Positions 17,444 to 26,995 are shown, counted from the stretch's first letter. The stretch: 64,000 bases of DNA from an uncultured Methylotenera sp. (GCF_946479685.1 NZ_CAMLGS010000007.1:1-64000), one strand, 5' to 3'. Notes: generated from the sequence alone by a model not told the origin. Made by a program: numbers and translations.

Positions 17444-18226
17444 CTACCATGGGCTCACGCTTAAGAAGAAGCGTGCGAATATGGATGCAACCGCTGCACC
17501 ATCAATTTTGCTGTTGGTTCTGTATTCGATGCGGGCATCTGCAACTTTTGTCGAAGCAACGGAGTTGCCTAAAGTAATGGTATCCGGGTTCACCACACCA
17601 GAGAAGCGAATAAACTCTGTACCTTTATCCAGTGCTACTTGTTTCTCGCCGCTCACGGCCAGATAACCATTGGGCAATACATCAACCACGGTAGTGGTAA
17701 TAGAGCCGCTGAATACATTTTTGGCATTGGCTGCTGCATCGTCAGTGTAAGAGTTATCTGAGCTGGCAGAGGCAGAACCTAGTTTTGCGTATGGCAATCT
17801 AGATACCAAGCCGCCAACAACCGGTATGTTATCCCCGAGCTTGGCATTGGTATCAAAGCTGACAGAGCCTTGTTTGCTGGCATTGCTTCCGTTTGCCTTG
17901 GTGGCAGAAGTGTTCTCAGTAATATTAATGGTGACAATATCGCCAATAAAGCGTGGGCGATGGTCTTCAAACATCGGGCGATACGATGAGGCGCTATAGA
18001 TGCTGCCATTGTTGTTAGCCGTATTGCCGATTGATGGTGCTCTGGCTGTAGTCGGCTGATTAACGATGGAAGTGGGCGTTACTGCGCAGCCGTAGAGTAG
18101 GGTAGCCGCAAGTATTGCAGCGACACCGCGGCTAAATTCTTTGCTCACAGTCACTAGGTATGTTTTTGTATTCACTACCGGTTTGATTGTCGTATTTAGC
18201 AATTTACCTTGCGTGGTATTCAGCAT
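17444..18226 (-). CDS. flgH: Flagellar L-ring lipoprotein FlgH
   Basis: FlgH forms the outer-membrane L ring. The protein has a lipobox LLYGC with the lipidated Cys at about residue 47, and conserved FlgH segments (RPMFEDHRPRFIGDIVTINITENTSATK and GNLAVSGEKQ-like GYLAVSGEKQVALDKGTEFIRFSGVVNPD). The n-region before the lipobox is unusually long (about 34 aa). The ATG at 18226 is kept because AAGAGG lies just upstream, but a GTG at 18148 would give a normal-length signal. Confidence 0.95.
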   Translation of the reverse strand: MLNTTQGKLLNTTIKPVVNTKTYLVTVSKEFSRGVAAILAATLLYGCAVTPTSIVNQPTTARAPSIGNTANNNGSIYSASSYRPMFEDHRPRFIGDIVTINITENTSATKANGSNASKQGSVSFDTNAKLGDNIPVVGGLVSRLPYAKLGSASASSDNSYTDDAAANAKNVFSGSITTTVVDVLPNGYLAVSGEKQVALDKGTEFIRFSGVVNPDTITLGNSVASTKVADARIEYRTNSKIDGAAVASIFARFFLSVSPW

Positions 18227-18270
18227 GATTGCCTCTTAATGTTCTGACAATAAAACCTTAAAAATGCATC

Positions 18271-18298
18271 TTTGTATATGTTAGTTTGTATATATGCT
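18271..18298. repeat. Degenerate 14-bp tandem duplication between flgG and flgH
   Basis: TTTGTATATGTTAG (18271-18284) is followed by TTTGTATATATGCT (18285-18298). The first nine bases are identical and the rest diverge. It lies in the AT-rich gap between flgG and flgH. Confidence 0.45.
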
Positions 18299-18346
18299 TT
18301 TTTAAAGTTTGTTAGATGATTCCTTAATGTTATCACCAGTTTAAAT

Positions 18347-19129
18347 TTACATCTGTGTTAGTTTTTGCAACATTTGGTCAGAAGTTGTAATTGCCTTACT
18401 GTTAATTTCGTAAGCACGTTGGGTCTGGATCATATTCACCAGTTCTTCTACCACGTTTACGTTAGATGTTTCTACATAACCTTGTGTGAGCAAACCTGCA
18501 CCGTTGGTACCAGGTGTGTTGGCGTTGGCGGTGCCAGATGCAGCAGTCTCAACGTATAAATTCTCACCGTTACCTTGTAAACCGGCCGGATTAATAAAAG
18601 TAGCAAGTTGCAATTGACCAATTTGGGTCACGGCTGTAGAACCGGCTAAGGTCACTGATACAGTGCCATCACGGCCAATGGTCAGCGTTTGCGCGTTGCT
18701 TGGGATGGTAATTGGCGGCTGTACTGAAAAACCGCTAGAAGTGACCAGCTGGCCTTGAAAGTCTACCTGGAACGCGCCGTCACGTGTGTAAGCGGTTGTA
18801 CCATCTGGCAGTAATACTTGAAAGAAACCGGCGCCTTGGATGGCCACGTCTTTATCATTACCAGTTTGCTGAATATTGCCTTGTGTGAAAATACGCTCAG
18901 TTGCCACTGGTCTAACACCGGTACCTAGTTGTAGGCCAGATGGTAGCTGTGTTTGTTGGGATGTCTGTGCGCCCGGCTGTCTAATGGTTTGGTATAGCAG
19001 GTCTTCAAATACAGCGCGTGATCTTTTAAAGCCATTAGTACTAACGTTGGCCAAGTTGTTTGAGATCACGTCCATTTGCGTCTGTTGCGCATCTAGACCA
19101 GTTTTTGATATCCATAGTGAGCGTATCAT
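18347..19129 (-). CDS. flgG: Flagellar distal rod protein FlgG
   Basis: FlgG forms the distal rod, the drive shaft. The 260-aa length is exactly typical. The N-terminus ([47 protein letters not shown]) is diagnostic of FlgG, and the C-terminus ([38 protein letters not shown]) forms the paired coiled coil. The gaps before and after this gene each hold a short 14-bp tandem duplication. Confidence 0.98.
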   Translation of the reverse strand: MIRSLWISKTGLDAQQTQMDVISNNLANVSTNGFKRSRAVFEDLLYQTIRQPGAQTSQQTQLPSGLQLGTGVRPVATERIFTQGNIQQTGNDKDVAIQGAGFFQVLLPDGTTAYTRDGAFQVDFQGQLVTSSGFSVQPPITIPSNAQTLTIGRDGTVSVTLAGSTAVTQIGQLQLATFINPAGLQGNGENLYVETAASGTANANTPGTNGAGLLTQGYVETSNVNVVEELVNMIQTQRAYEINSKAITTSDQMLQKLTQM

Positions 19130-19164
19130 TTTATTTCCCTTTAATCACAGCCAAAATTTAACTG

Positions 19165-19192
19165 TTATTGCCTAAAGTTTATTGCTTACAGT
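19165..19192. repeat. 14-bp tandem duplication between flgF and flgG
   Basis: TTATTGCCTAAAGT (19165-19178) is followed directly by TTATTGCTTACAGT (19179-19192), two mismatches in 14, in the spacer just upstream of flgG (minus strand). Confidence 0.7.
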
Positions 19193-19237
19193 GTACTGAT
19201 AGATTATTTCAGTAATTACATCATAGCTGATATAGCG

Positions 19238-19978
19238 TTAAGTCAATTGCAGGAGTTGACTTGCTTTATTGGCGTTATTCTCAGCGGTCTGAATCAATTT
19301 CATTTGCATTTCGAACTGTCTAGCCAAGTTAATCATGGTAACCATCGCATCTACCACGTTTACATTGCTGCTTTCTAACGCGCCTTGCACCACGCTGACG
19401 TTTGCATCTGCAGTAGCTGGGTTGCCGTCTTTGGTGGTAAATAAACCATCGTCAGCACGTACTAAGTTGGCCTGTGGTGGGTTCACCAGCTTAATGCGGC
19501 CAATGATGTTTGAAGGACCAGGCAGGGTTAAGTTGTTCACGGTAGAAACTGTGCCATCTTTACCTATGCTCACCGCTACATCAGGTGGAATAGTGATAGG
19601 ACCGCCATCACCCATGATGGTTAGCCCATTCGCAGTTTGTAGCAAGCCGTTGGGGCTGGTTTTGAGTGAGCCGTTACGTGTGTATGCTTCCGAACCATCG
19701 GCACGCTGTACTGCTAACCAGCCATCACCTTTAATTGCTATATCTAAGTTTCGATTGGTAGACTGAATTGCACCTGAGTTAAAGTCGCTGCCACTGGTGG
19801 AGTCCACTACAAAAGCGCGAGTGGGTAAGCCCTCGCCCAGCACAGGTACTGCGCGAAACGAATCTATCTGCGATTTAAAGCCGGTAGACGTAGCGTTTGC
19901 TAAGTTATGGCTGGTCGTGGCTTGTTTCTCAAGGATATGTTTCGCACCTGTCATTGCGGTGTATATCATGCGATCCAT
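19238..19978 (-). CDS. flgF: Flagellar proximal rod protein FlgF
   Basis: FlgF is a proximal-rod component. The 246-aa protein starts MDRMIYTAMTGAKHILEKQATTSHNLANATSTGFKSQIDSFRAVP. It has the FlgE/F/G central domain (RNLDIAIKGDGWLAVQRADGSEAYTRNGSLKTSPNGLLQTANGL) and ends with the ALESSNVNVVDAMVTMINLARQFEMQMKLIQT helix. GGGAGC precedes the ATG. It follows flgE by 27 bp. Confidence 0.97.
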   Translation of the reverse strand: MDRMIYTAMTGAKHILEKQATTSHNLANATSTGFKSQIDSFRAVPVLGEGLPTRAFVVDSTSGSDFNSGAIQSTNRNLDIAIKGDGWLAVQRADGSEAYTRNGSLKTSPNGLLQTANGLTIMGDGGPITIPPDVAVSIGKDGTVSTVNNLTLPGPSNIIGRIKLVNPPQANLVRADDGLFTTKDGNPATADANVSVVQGALESSNVNVVDAMVTMINLARQFEMQMKLIQTAENNANKASQLLQLT

Positions 19979-20005
19979 TGTGGAGCTCCCTTTAGCGGCT
20001 ATCTA

Positions 20006-21256
20006 TTAACGAAGGTTCACTAGTGTTTGTAAGACCTGATCCTGCGTTTTAATGGTCTGTGCATTCGCTTGATAAACGCGCTGAGCGGTAATCATATTCA
20101 CCAATTCAGCGGTGAGGTCTACGTTGGAGTCTTCTACAGCAGATGATTGCAGTACACCTAGTAAACCGCTGCCAGGTGCGCCAGTTAATGCTGGGCCTGA
20201 GCTTGCGCTAACTGACCATGCGTTGCCGCCTAATGACTGCAAGCCATTGGGGTTGGTAAAGCTGGATAGCACCACTTGGCCTAAGTTCTTAGATTGACCA
20301 TTGCTATAACGGCCAACAATAGTGCCATCACTTGCTGTGTTAAAGCCGGATAAGCGGCCAGATGTGAAGCCGTCTTGCGATAAGCTGTTAATGCTGAAAG
20401 CTGAGCCAAATTGCGTGCTCTTGGAGTAGTCGATTGTTGTGGTAACTGCTGCAGCACCGTTGGCTGCTGGCGGTGTTGCAGAGTTCATTGGCGTAAATGT
20501 CACAGATGGTAGTGCTGGCGCGATAGTGGGTGAAACGCCGGTGCCAGTAAAGGTCATTGTTGCTGTTGTAGCAGGTAGTGCAGGGGTTGATACGCCATCA
20601 ACTGTTGTGTAAACAGCCCAAGTGTTGGCTGCTGTTTTGCGGAAGAAGTTTTGCAACGTATGTGAGTTACCAAGACTGTCATAAACCGTTACCGCTGTTG
20701 AGTTGTTGTAAGTGGTAGGGTCAGTTGGGTCGAACGCAGGTGCAGCTGGCATTGGGTTGTTCCTTGAGTCGAGGTTGATTGTACCCTCGATCTCAGTGGT
20801 TGCCACTGGTTGAATATCTGCAGTATTAATTTGCAGGTCAACCGCAGCACCGCTTAAGATGTTGCCGTTAGTGTCGGCCGCATAGCCGGTTAAGCGTTTG
20901 CTTGCAGAGTCCACGATATAGCCGAATTTATCCAACTGAAACTGACCGTTACGCGTGTAAGTAACCGCGCCGTTAGATGACATACGGAAAAAGCCATTGC
21001 CGTTAATCGCGATATCCAAAGAGTTGTTGGTTGCGGTAATGTTGCCCTGAGTAAATTGCTGAGCCACGGTAGCTAAATTGGTACCAATACCAATTTGACT
21101 GCCGCCACCGCCGGTGATTGAGTTCGCAAAAACATCGGCAAACTCGGCTCTAGACTGTTTAAAGCCCACAGTGTTTGCATTAGATACGTTGTTGCCGATC
21201 ACTTCTAACTGTTTAGAAGCTGCGTTCAAACCACTTAAACCTTGTTGAAAACTCAT
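20006..21256 (-). CDS. flgE: Flagellar hook protein FlgE
   Basis: FlgE polymerises into the hook, the universal joint. The 416-aa protein begins MSFQQGLSGLNAASKQLEVIGNNVSNANTVGFKQSRAEFADVF and ends with the coiled-coil VDLTAELVNMITAQRVYQANAQTIKTQDQVLQTLVNLR. Between them are the FlgE/F/G domain (LDIAINGNGFFRMSSNGAVTYTRNGQFQLDKFGYIVD) and Thr/Ala-rich surface domains. A good AAGGAG site precedes the ATG. It is downstream of its scaffold gene flgD. Confidence 0.98.
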   Translation of the reverse strand: MSFQQGLSGLNAASKQLEVIGNNVSNANTVGFKQSRAEFADVFANSITGGGGSQIGIGTNLATVAQQFTQGNITATNNSLDIAINGNGFFRMSSNGAVTYTRNGQFQLDKFGYIVDSASKRLTGYAADTNGNILSGAAVDLQINTADIQPVATTEIEGTINLDSRNNPMPAAPAFDPTDPTTYNNSTAVTVYDSLGNSHTLQNFFRKTAANTWAVYTTVDGVSTPALPATTATMTFTGTGVSPTIAPALPSVTFTPMNSATPPAANGAAAVTTTIDYSKSTQFGSAFSINSLSQDGFTSGRLSGFNTASDGTIVGRYSNGQSKNLGQVVLSSFTNPNGLQSLGGNAWSVSASSGPALTGAPGSGLLGVLQSSAVEDSNVDLTAELVNMITAQRVYQANAQTIKTQDQVLQTLVNLR

Positions 21257-21311
21257 GCTATTCTCCTTGGAGCTAAATTATTTATTTGCTAACGCTAAAT
21301 GTATATAGAGC

Positions 21312-21986
21312 TTAAAAAATTTCTTTTACTGCGCTAGTGTCAACTGTCATTAAGTTGCTCAAATTCAGCTTAACGCCCGTTGGGTAATTGGAAATGCTTA
21401 ACACTTTTGCAAAGCTTAAAGCAGTGGACTCGGCCGTGTTGGTGCCTATAGTCGCGTTTACTTCAAATTTGTAGTTGCCAGTGGTTGCAACCGTGCCGTC
21501 ATCTTTAAGGCCATCCCAGGTCAGCGGCACTGTGCCGGCGTCTTGTTTACCTAAACTCAGTGTTCTGATGGTGGCACCTGCACTGTCTTTAATGGTTACC
21601 GTTACTTTGTCTGCACCGATCGGCAAATCCACGCCATAGTAGCCGCCCTCGCCAGCGGTTTGAACCGTGTTGCCTGGGGTAAGGATGCTGCGGCCAATCA
21701 TGTTTGATGCTTGGTATGATTGCCCCATTTGTACGTTGTTGATTAATGTTTCTAATGTGTTGTTTAGTTTATCAATACCAGTAACTGTGGAAAGCTGTGC
21801 CATTTGGCTGGTCACTTGTGCGTTATCCATCGGGTTGAGCGGGTCTTGGTTTCTCATTTGCGTTACGAGCAAGGTCATAAAACGGTCTTGCGCAGCATTC
21901 ACCGATGCGGTTGTGGTGTTTTGTTTGCCATTGACGGCATCCAGCAAGGTTTGTGATGCAGTGTTGGTGGTATTTACAGTTGTCAT
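21312..21986 (-). CDS. flgD: Flagellar hook-capping scaffold FlgD
   Basis: FlgD is the temporary cap needed for hook polymerisation. The 224-aa protein has the N-terminal export and capping region (QDRFMTLLVTQMRNQDPLNPMDNAQVTSQMAQLSTVTGIDKLN), then a FlgD Ig-like/Tudor domain (KVTVTIKDSAGATIRTLSLGKQDAGTVPLTWDGLKDDGTVATTGNYKF). GGAGC precedes the ATG. It lies between flgC and flgE. Confidence 0.97.
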   Translation of the reverse strand: MTTVNTTNTASQTLLDAVNGKQNTTTASVNAAQDRFMTLLVTQMRNQDPLNPMDNAQVTSQMAQLSTVTGIDKLNNTLETLINNVQMGQSYQASNMIGRSILTPGNTVQTAGEGGYYGVDLPIGADKVTVTIKDSAGATIRTLSLGKQDAGTVPLTWDGLKDDGTVATTGNYKFEVNATIGTNTAESTALSFAKVLSISNYPTGVKLNLSNLMTVDTSAVKEIF

Positions 21987-22046
21987 TTAGAGGCTCCTAG
22001 TTGGATGTGCTTAATTGGGCGTCAGTTGCATTCGGTATCTGAATGG

Positions 22047-22454
22047 TTATCCTTGGCCGATAGTAAGCGTTTTCATCAACAGCGTTTTTGTTGCATTCAT
22101 GGTTTCCACGTTGTTTTGGTAAGCGCGTGACGCAGAGATCATATTGACCATTTCCTCGGTAACGTTCACATTAGGCATGCTGACATAGCCTTTGTCATTC
22201 GCTAATGGATGCTTAGGGTCGTATAGCATTCTTGGTGGAGAGTTGTCTTCTACTACTTTTGTTACTTTAACGCTGCTTGCGTCAGGAGATTTGCTTGGCA
22301 TTGCGCTAAAAACGACTTGTTTTGATTTGTAAGGAGTGCCATTGGCGCTAGTTGCACTGTCTGCGTTTGCTAGATTGCTGGCTACGGTATTTAAACGCTG
22401 CGCTTGTGCGCTCATGGCTGAACCAGAAATATTAAACACATTGAATAATGACAT
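22047..22454 (-). CDS. flgC: Flagellar proximal rod protein FlgC
   Basis: FlgC is a proximal-rod protein of 135 aa. The conserved N-terminus is MSLFNVFNISGSAMSAQAQRLNTVASNLANADS. The middle motif YKSKQVVFSAMP and the C-terminal VSMPNVNVTEEMVNMISASRAYQNNVETMNATKTLLMKTLTIGQ are diagnostic for FlgC. GGGAGA precedes the ATG. It starts 75 bp after flgB. Confidence 0.98.
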   Translation of the reverse strand: MSLFNVFNISGSAMSAQAQRLNTVASNLANADSATSANGTPYKSKQVVFSAMPSKSPDASSVKVTKVVEDNSPPRMLYDPKHPLANDKGYVSMPNVNVTEEMVNMISASRAYQNNVETMNATKTLLMKTLTIGQG

Positions 22455-22529
22455 CGATTTCTCCCTAACTTGTACTTGGCTAACTATCTACTCAGCTTAT
22501 TAAATCTTAATTGCTGCTAGTTTCAGTAA

Positions 22530-22937
22530 TTATTGTCCTTGGATAGCTGCGAGCATTTTTTTGAGCTGCCCGTTAATCATGATAATACTCGCTTCGTAGC
22601 GAATCGCGTTATCAGCAAACTGATTGCGCTCTACGTCCATGTCCACAGTGTTACCGTCCACGCTGCCTTGGATGATCGGTCTGAACATAGCGCCACCGCT
22701 TATGCTGGACGGTATGCCATCCAGATGTTTGTCTGAAGTTTTATTGGTGTTGAACGCTTCTTTATTTGCTGCGCCAGCCATGGCATTTTTCATGGCAGCG
22801 CTAAAGTCTAAATCACGAGCCTTGTAATTAGGTGTATCTGCATTGGCAATATTGGCGGCAATTAGTTCCTGACGCTGACCACGCACCTTCAGTGCATTTT
22901 GATGAAAACTTAAAGCCGCATCTAATTTATTAATCAT
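22530..22937 (-). CDS. flgB: Flagellar proximal rod protein FlgB
   Basis: FlgB is a proximal-rod protein and leads the minus-strand flg operon. The 135-aa protein has the N-terminal ALSFHQNALKVRGQRQELIAANIANADTPNYKARDLDFSAAM and the C-terminal VDMDVERNQFADNAIRYEASIIMINGQLKKMLAAIQGQ, both typical. AGGAAA lies 6-7 bp before the ATG at 22937, inside the first copy of a 14-bp tandem repeat at 22948-22975. Confidence 0.97.
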   Translation of the reverse strand: MINKLDAALSFHQNALKVRGQRQELIAANIANADTPNYKARDLDFSAAMKNAMAGAANKEAFNTNKTSDKHLDGIPSSISGGAMFRPIIQGSVDGNTVDMDVERNQFADNAIRYEASIIMINGQLKKMLAAIQGQ

Positions 22938-22947
22938 GATCGTTTCC

Positions 22948-22975
22948 TGGTATAGCTTGTTTGGTATAGCTGCTT
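22948..22975. repeat. 14-bp tandem duplication in the flgB leader
   Basis: TGGTATAGCTTGTT (22948-22961) is followed directly by TGGTATAGCTGCTT (22962-22975), two mismatches in 14. The flgB-proximal edge carries part of the ribosome-binding sequence of flgB (minus strand CCAGGAAAC). Confidence 0.75.
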
Positions 22976-23224
22976 AATTAAAAACCAAAACAAAAGAAAT
23001 TGCTTTTATTGCCGATAACATATGTGTAAGCAATTCTAATGATTAAGCCAAGCTTTGATTGAATAAGAAGAGGGGTATTTCTTGCCCTTTTCTTGGTTTT
23101 GCTAGACTGTTGTGTCCGTAGAATGCACGTTGAATCTTTGTAAGCTGCATAGGAATTCAATGTGCCTAATATTAAGTGTCATTTACAATTGCAATTATTT
23201 GCAAATATTGGCTTGAAAGTGTGC

Positions 23225-23959
23225 ATGAAAAACAGTCTGTTAAATTGCTTGGCGGTGCTAACAACTCTCGTGTTGAGTGCTAGCCCTGCATCACATGCAG
23301 CCACTAACCAGGCAGCATTGAATAAGCAATACCCCAAGCAAGATCTATCACAGTTAAATACAAAAATAGTTGAGTTTTTACAAACGCAAACAGTCGGCTA
23401 CCCTGGTAAAGTTACGGTGCAGGCTGGTGCGATTGATCCGAATTTAAAGCTAGCACAATGTCAGGATGCACAAGTTTTTTTACCTACGGGCAGTAAGGCA
23501 TGGGGTAAAACCAGTGTTGGTATTCGTTGCAGCACCCCTAGTGCTTGGACCATCTATGTGCAAGCCACCGTCAATGTGGTTGCTCAGTATTTGGTAGCAG
23601 CAGTGCCGTTGGCGCAGGGCAGGGTTGTCACCCCTGATGACTTATTGTTTCAGTCTGGAGATTTAACGCAGTTGCCCCCAGGCATATTTACCGATGTGGC
23701 GCAAGCGCAAGGGCGTATAGTCAATATATCCATGAGTGCCGGTACCGTACTCAGGCAAGAAATGCTAAAGGCTTCACCAGTTGTGCAGCAGGGGCAAACG
23801 GTGATGGTTACCTCTTCAGGCAAGGGGTTCCGCGTTTCTGCTGAAGGTAAGGCAATGACTAAGGCGAATGAGGGCCAGGTGGTGCAAGTAAAAGTGGCTA
23901 GCGGGCAAGTGGTGAGCGGTATTGCGCGCCCAGGTGGCCAAGTTGAAGTCATGTTTTAA
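23225..23959 (+). CDS. flgA: Flagellar P-ring assembly chaperone FlgA
   Basis: FlgA is a periplasmic chaperone that helps FlgI assemble the P ring. Starting at the ATG at 23225, the 244-aa protein has a clean signal peptide (MKNSLLNCLAVLTTLVLSASPASHAA). The SAF/FlgA domain follows: VTPDDLLFQSGDLTQLPPGIFTD, GRIVNISMSAGTVLRQEMLKASPVVQQGQTV, and a C-terminal VKVASGQVVSGIARPGGQVEVMF. A GTG at 23162 would add 21 residues ahead of the signal and is less likely. Divergent from flgB; flgM follows after about 160 bp. Confidence 0.95.
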   Translation: MKNSLLNCLAVLTTLVLSASPASHAATNQAALNKQYPKQDLSQLNTKIVEFLQTQTVGYPGKVTVQAGAIDPNLKLAQCQDAQVFLPTGSKAWGKTSVGIRCSTPSAWTIYVQATVNVVAQYLVAAVPLAQGRVVTPDDLLFQSGDLTQLPPGIFTDVAQAQGRIVNISMSAGTVLRQEMLKASPVVQQGQTVMVTSSGKGFRVSAEGKAMTKANEGQVVQVKVASGQVVSGIARPGGQVEVMF

Positions 23960-24033
23960 TGCGGCATAATCAGTGATGGCGAGATGTGCGTTTTTAATTA
24001 TGCATAAACATTGTTTTATTTTAGGTAAAAGGC

Positions 24034-24060
24034 TAAAGTTAGCTTAAACTATGCCGATAT
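24034..24060 (+). promoter_or_regulatory. FliA (sigma-28) promoter for flgMN
   Basis: TAAAGTTA (24034-24041), an 11-bp spacer and GCCGATAT (24053-24060) match the FliA consensus TAAAGTTT-N11-GCCGATAA at 14 of 16 positions with exact spacing. The flgM ATG lies 58 bp downstream. It would make the anti-sigma factor gene part of the regulon it controls, as in enterobacteria. Confidence 0.85.
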
Positions 24061-24118
24061 TTGCATTATGGATGCGTGTATATGCATTTAAGCAAGTTAG
24101 CAAAAAGGACGAAATGCC

Positions 24119-24457
24119 ATGAAAATCAATGAGTCAATTAAAAACGCTGCTGGGTTAGGTCTTGATAAAGCCAGCATCGAAAAAGCGAATGCTGCCAAGG
24201 TTGAGGCCGATGCTAAGCAAAAAGCGACTAAATCACCAGTGAGCGATAGCGCTTCTGGCAACGTGACGTTATCACCACTATCAGCTAAATTACAAACTTT
24301 AGAAACTAAAGTAAAAGCGAGTAATGTTTTTGATGCTGAAAAAGTGGATGCAATTAAATCAGCAATTGCTGGCGGTCAGTTTTCTGTGAATTCAGAAAAA
24401 GTGGCTGAAGGCCTGATTGAAACTGTAAAAGATTTACTCACAAGCCGTTTCGCTTAA
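24119..24457 (+). CDS. flgM: Anti-sigma-28 factor FlgM
   Basis: FlgM binds FliA and blocks late flagellar transcription until the finished hook-basal body exports it. The 112-aa protein is disordered and Lys/Ala-rich in its N-terminal half. The conserved FliA-binding C-terminal half reads VTLSPLSAKLQTLETKVKASNVFDAEKVDAIKSAIAGGQFSVNSEKVAEGLIETVKDLL. AAGGAC precedes the ATG, and a FliA promoter lies just upstream. fliA itself is not in the window. Confidence 0.96.
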   Translation: MKINESIKNAAGLGLDKASIEKANAAKVEADAKQKATKSPVSDSASGNVTLSPLSAKLQTLETKVKASNVFDAEKVDAIKSAIAGGQFSVNSEKVAEGLIETVKDLLTSRFA

Positions 24458-24464
24458 TATTGTG

Positions 24465-24938
24465 ATGGTTAATACATCTTCCAATCAGCCTGTTAGCTTT
24501 ACGCAAGATACTCAGCTGGTGGCCGAGTTAGTTGCCCTGCTAGAGCGCGAACAAGCGCATCTGGTAAAAGCGGATGTGGCTGCAATCGAAGCTATTTTGG
24601 AAGAAAAATCATTATTGTTGCAGCGCCTCAATATTGCAGCAAAAGCACGCTACCAGCAATTGCAAGCACATGGTTTCCAAGCAAATGAGTCTGGCATGAC
24701 TGCTTGGGTAGAGAAACAAGCCAAAAAAGACATCAAATCTGCCTGGATGAAGTTCCAAAAGTCTTTGGCACAGGCTAAAGAGTTGAATAGACTCAATGGT
24801 GTATTGATTAGTAAGCACTTTAACCGTAACCAAGAGTTGCTCAATCATTTGCAGGGTAATAATGATGCTAACTCTGTTTATGGCCCAGATGGCCAAGCGA
24901 AATCCAAAGGACCTTCGCGTTCTGGTTTAATCGTATAG
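24465..24938 (+). CDS. flgN: Flagellar export chaperone FlgN
   Basis: FlgN is the cytosolic chaperone for FlgK and FlgL. The 157-aa all-helical protein has the family pattern LVALLEREQAHLVKADVAAIEAILEEKSLLLQRLN and a C-terminal helix with AKELNRLNGVLISKHFNRNQELLNHL before a Gly/Ser-rich tail. The ATG at 24465 is chosen; a GTG directly before it at 24462 is possible. It starts 7 bp after flgM and shares its promoter. Confidence 0.93.
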   Translation: MVNTSSNQPVSFTQDTQLVAELVALLEREQAHLVKADVAAIEAILEEKSLLLQRLNIAAKARYQQLQAHGFQANESGMTAWVEKQAKKDIKSAWMKFQKSLAQAKELNRLNGVLISKHFNRNQELLNHLQGNNDANSVYGPDGQAKSKGPSRSGLIV

Positions 24939-24957
24939 TTTACGTCTGTCTCATTCG

Positions 24958-24976
24958 CGCGCTTTCCTCCAGCGCG
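24958..24976 (+). terminator. Possible terminator after flgN
   Basis: CGCGCT (24958-24963) and AGCGCG (24971-24976) form a 6-bp GC-rich stem with a 7-nt loop, 20 bp after the flgN stop. Only a short ATTT follows, so termination strength is doubtful. The rest of the 221-bp gap up to recQ shows nothing recognisable. Confidence 0.35.
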
Positions 24977-25159
24977 ATTTAAAATTACCTGCTAATTTGC
25001 TTTAAATCGGTGTTTAACCCTAATGCTGGTTTTCGCATTTGTTATTCTTCCCCGACGCCTTTCTCTCGTACCTTTATTAAATGCTTTCGTCTTAATTTTT
25101 TTGCTAGGCATCCTAGATATTGGCTGTGCTTCGTTGTTGCTCTTTAGGTTATTAGCTGC

Positions 25160-26995
25160 TTAGCCTTCTAACACCTCTAAAAAGGCATCGCCATAGCGCG
25201 TGAGTTTGGCTTGGCCAATGCCACTAATCCTGCTCATTTCAGTTAGGCTTCCTGGGCGATGATTTAAAATTTCCAGCAATGTACTGTCGTGGAAAATTAG
25301 GTAAGGTGGTACGCCTTGCTCTTTTGCTAGCTCACTGCGTTTGGCCTTGAGCGCGAGCCACAGCGGGTCATCTGCCACGCCTGCATAGGCCTCTTTAGCG
25401 CGTGCCCCGCGTTCAATTTTGCTAACACGTTTAGCTGCTTCCTGGTCTTGGCGCAGCCAGACCATCACTTCGCTGCGTAATACCGGACGCGCGGCTTGGG
25501 TGAGATGCAGCCCGCCAAAAGCGTCCATGTCAGTTTCTAAGTAGCCACCGGCAACTAATTGCCTGAATACGCTGCTCCATTGTGTTGCTGATAAGGCTGT
25601 ACCTATGCCAAAGGTGCTTAATTGTTGATGGTTAAATTGCGTGACTTTAGGAGTGGATTTTCCTAGCAGCACGTCTATCAGATGCACTACGCCAAATCGT
25701 TGCCCAGTGCGATATACGCAGGATAATGCCATCTGCGCAGCTTGTGTGCCATCCCAAGTATCGGTGGGGGTTAGGCAGTTATCGCATTGTCCGCAGTCGC
25801 CCGGATGCTGCTCACCAAAATAGCGTAATATAGTTTGATGACGGCATGCGGTGGACTCACAAAAACCAAGTAGCGCATCCAGTTTTTGCCGTTCAACATG
25901 CTGGCGTTCGGCTGGAGCGTCGCTATTTTCCAGCATTTGTTTCATGCTGACTACGTCGCCTAGGCCATAGGTCATCCAAGCATTTGCTGGTAAGCCATCT
26001 CTGCCGGCACGACCGGTCTCCTGATAGTAACCCTCCATGCTTTTGGGCAAATCCAGGTGTGCCACAAAACGTACGTTGGGTTTATCTATGCCCATACCAA
26101 AGGCAACTGTCGCGACCATGATCACACCTTCTTCGCGTAAAAAGCGTGTTTGGTTGGCATTGCGTATATCTGCATCTAATCCTGCGTGGTAGGGCAGTGC
26201 ATCCCAGCCTTTTGCCTTTAACCACTCTGCAGTTTCCTCAACTTTACGGCGGGATAAGCAATAGATGATGCCGGCGTCGTTGGGGTGCTCAGATGCAATA
26301 AAAGTTTCTAGCTGCTGGCGTGCATTGGCTTTAAGTAGTACGCGGTACTTAATATTAGGGCGATCAAAACTGGAGATAAACTGATGTGCATTTTCAAGCG
26401 CTAGCCGCTCTGTGATTTCTGCTCTGGTAGGGGCATCAGCGGTGGCAGTGAGCGCGATTCTGGGTACGTCTGAAAAGCGCTCATGCAGCACAGTGAGCTT
26501 ACGGTATTCTGGCCTGAAGTCGTGCCCCCATTGTGAAACGCAATGCGCCTCATCAATCGCAAACAGTGATATCCCGATGTGCTCTGCAACTTGTTCCAAC
26601 AGGGCAAGAAAGTTGGGCATGAGTAAACGCTCAGGCGCAACGTACAATACTTGTAACTCACCGCGCAGCAGTGCGGCAGTTACGTTGTTAAATTGTTCTG
26701 AATTTAAGCTTGAGTTGAGGAAGGCAGCTTTCACACCAAGTTGCTGTAGTGCATCGACTTGGTCTTGCATCAGGGCGATGAGTGGCGATATGACAATGCC
26801 CACACCCTCACGCAATAGTGCTGGCAGTTGGTAACACAAAGACTTGCCGCCGCCGGTCGGCATTAGTACTAGTGCGTCACCGCCGGCAACCATGTGCTCA
26901 ACAATTTCTTGTTGTTCACCGCGGAAAGAGCTGTAACCAAATACCTCCTGCAGGCAGGCTTGTGCAGTTAAATAGCGTGTTGATGCGTTTAGCAA
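25160..26995 (-). CDS. recQ: ATP-dependent DNA helicase RecQ
   Basis: RecQ is a 3'-5' helicase in recombination and fork repair. The 611-aa protein has helicase domains with [12 protein letters not shown] (motif 0), Walker A MPTGGGKS near residues 45-52, and DEAH at 148-151 followed by [13 protein letters not shown]. Motif VI is [13 protein letters not shown]. The RQC zinc site includes [12 protein letters not shown] and CGQCDNC, and a C-terminal HRDC domain (about 535-611) is present. The only plausible start is TTG at 26995, with no obvious ribosome site. It stands alone on the minus strand, outside any defence-like cluster. Confidence 0.96.
   Translation of the reverse strand: MLNASTRYLTAQACLQEVFGYSSFRGEQQEIVEHMVAGGDALVLMPTGGGKSLCYQLPALLREGVGIVISPLIALMQDQVDALQQLGVKAAFLNSSLNSEQFNNVTAALLRGELQVLYVAPERLLMPNFLALLEQVAEHIGISLFAIDEAHCVSQWGHDFRPEYRKLTVLHERFSDVPRIALTATADAPTRAEITERLALENAHQFISSFDRPNIKYRVLLKANARQQLETFIASEHPNDAGIIYCLSRRKVEETAEWLKAKGWDALPYHAGLDADIRNANQTRFLREEGVIMVATVAFGMGIDKPNVRFVAHLDLPKSMEGYYQETGRAGRDGLPANAWMTYGLGDVVSMKQMLENSDAPAERQHVERQKLDALLGFCESTACRHQTILRYFGEQHPGDCGQCDNCLTPTDTWDGTQAAQMALSCVYRTGQRFGVVHLIDVLLGKSTPKVTQFNHQQLSTFGIGTALSATQWSSVFRQLVAGGYLETDMDAFGGLHLTQAARPVLRSEVMVWLRQDQEAAKRVSKIERGARAKEAYAGVADDPLWLALKAKRSELAKEQGVPPYLIFHDSTLLEILNHRPGSLTEMSRISGIGQAKLTRYGDAFLEVLEG

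Noticed and set aside
18303..18310. TAAAGTTT on the plus strand between flgG and flgH
   Set aside because: After 11 bp it has CCTTAATG rather than GCCGATAA, and it points away from any downstream plus-strand gene.
25160..26995. recQ as part of a possible phage-defence island
   Set aside because: It is a full-length housekeeping-type RecQ with RQC and HRDC domains. Neighbours are flagellar and metabolic genes with no nuclease, methylase or Toll/NLR-like partners.
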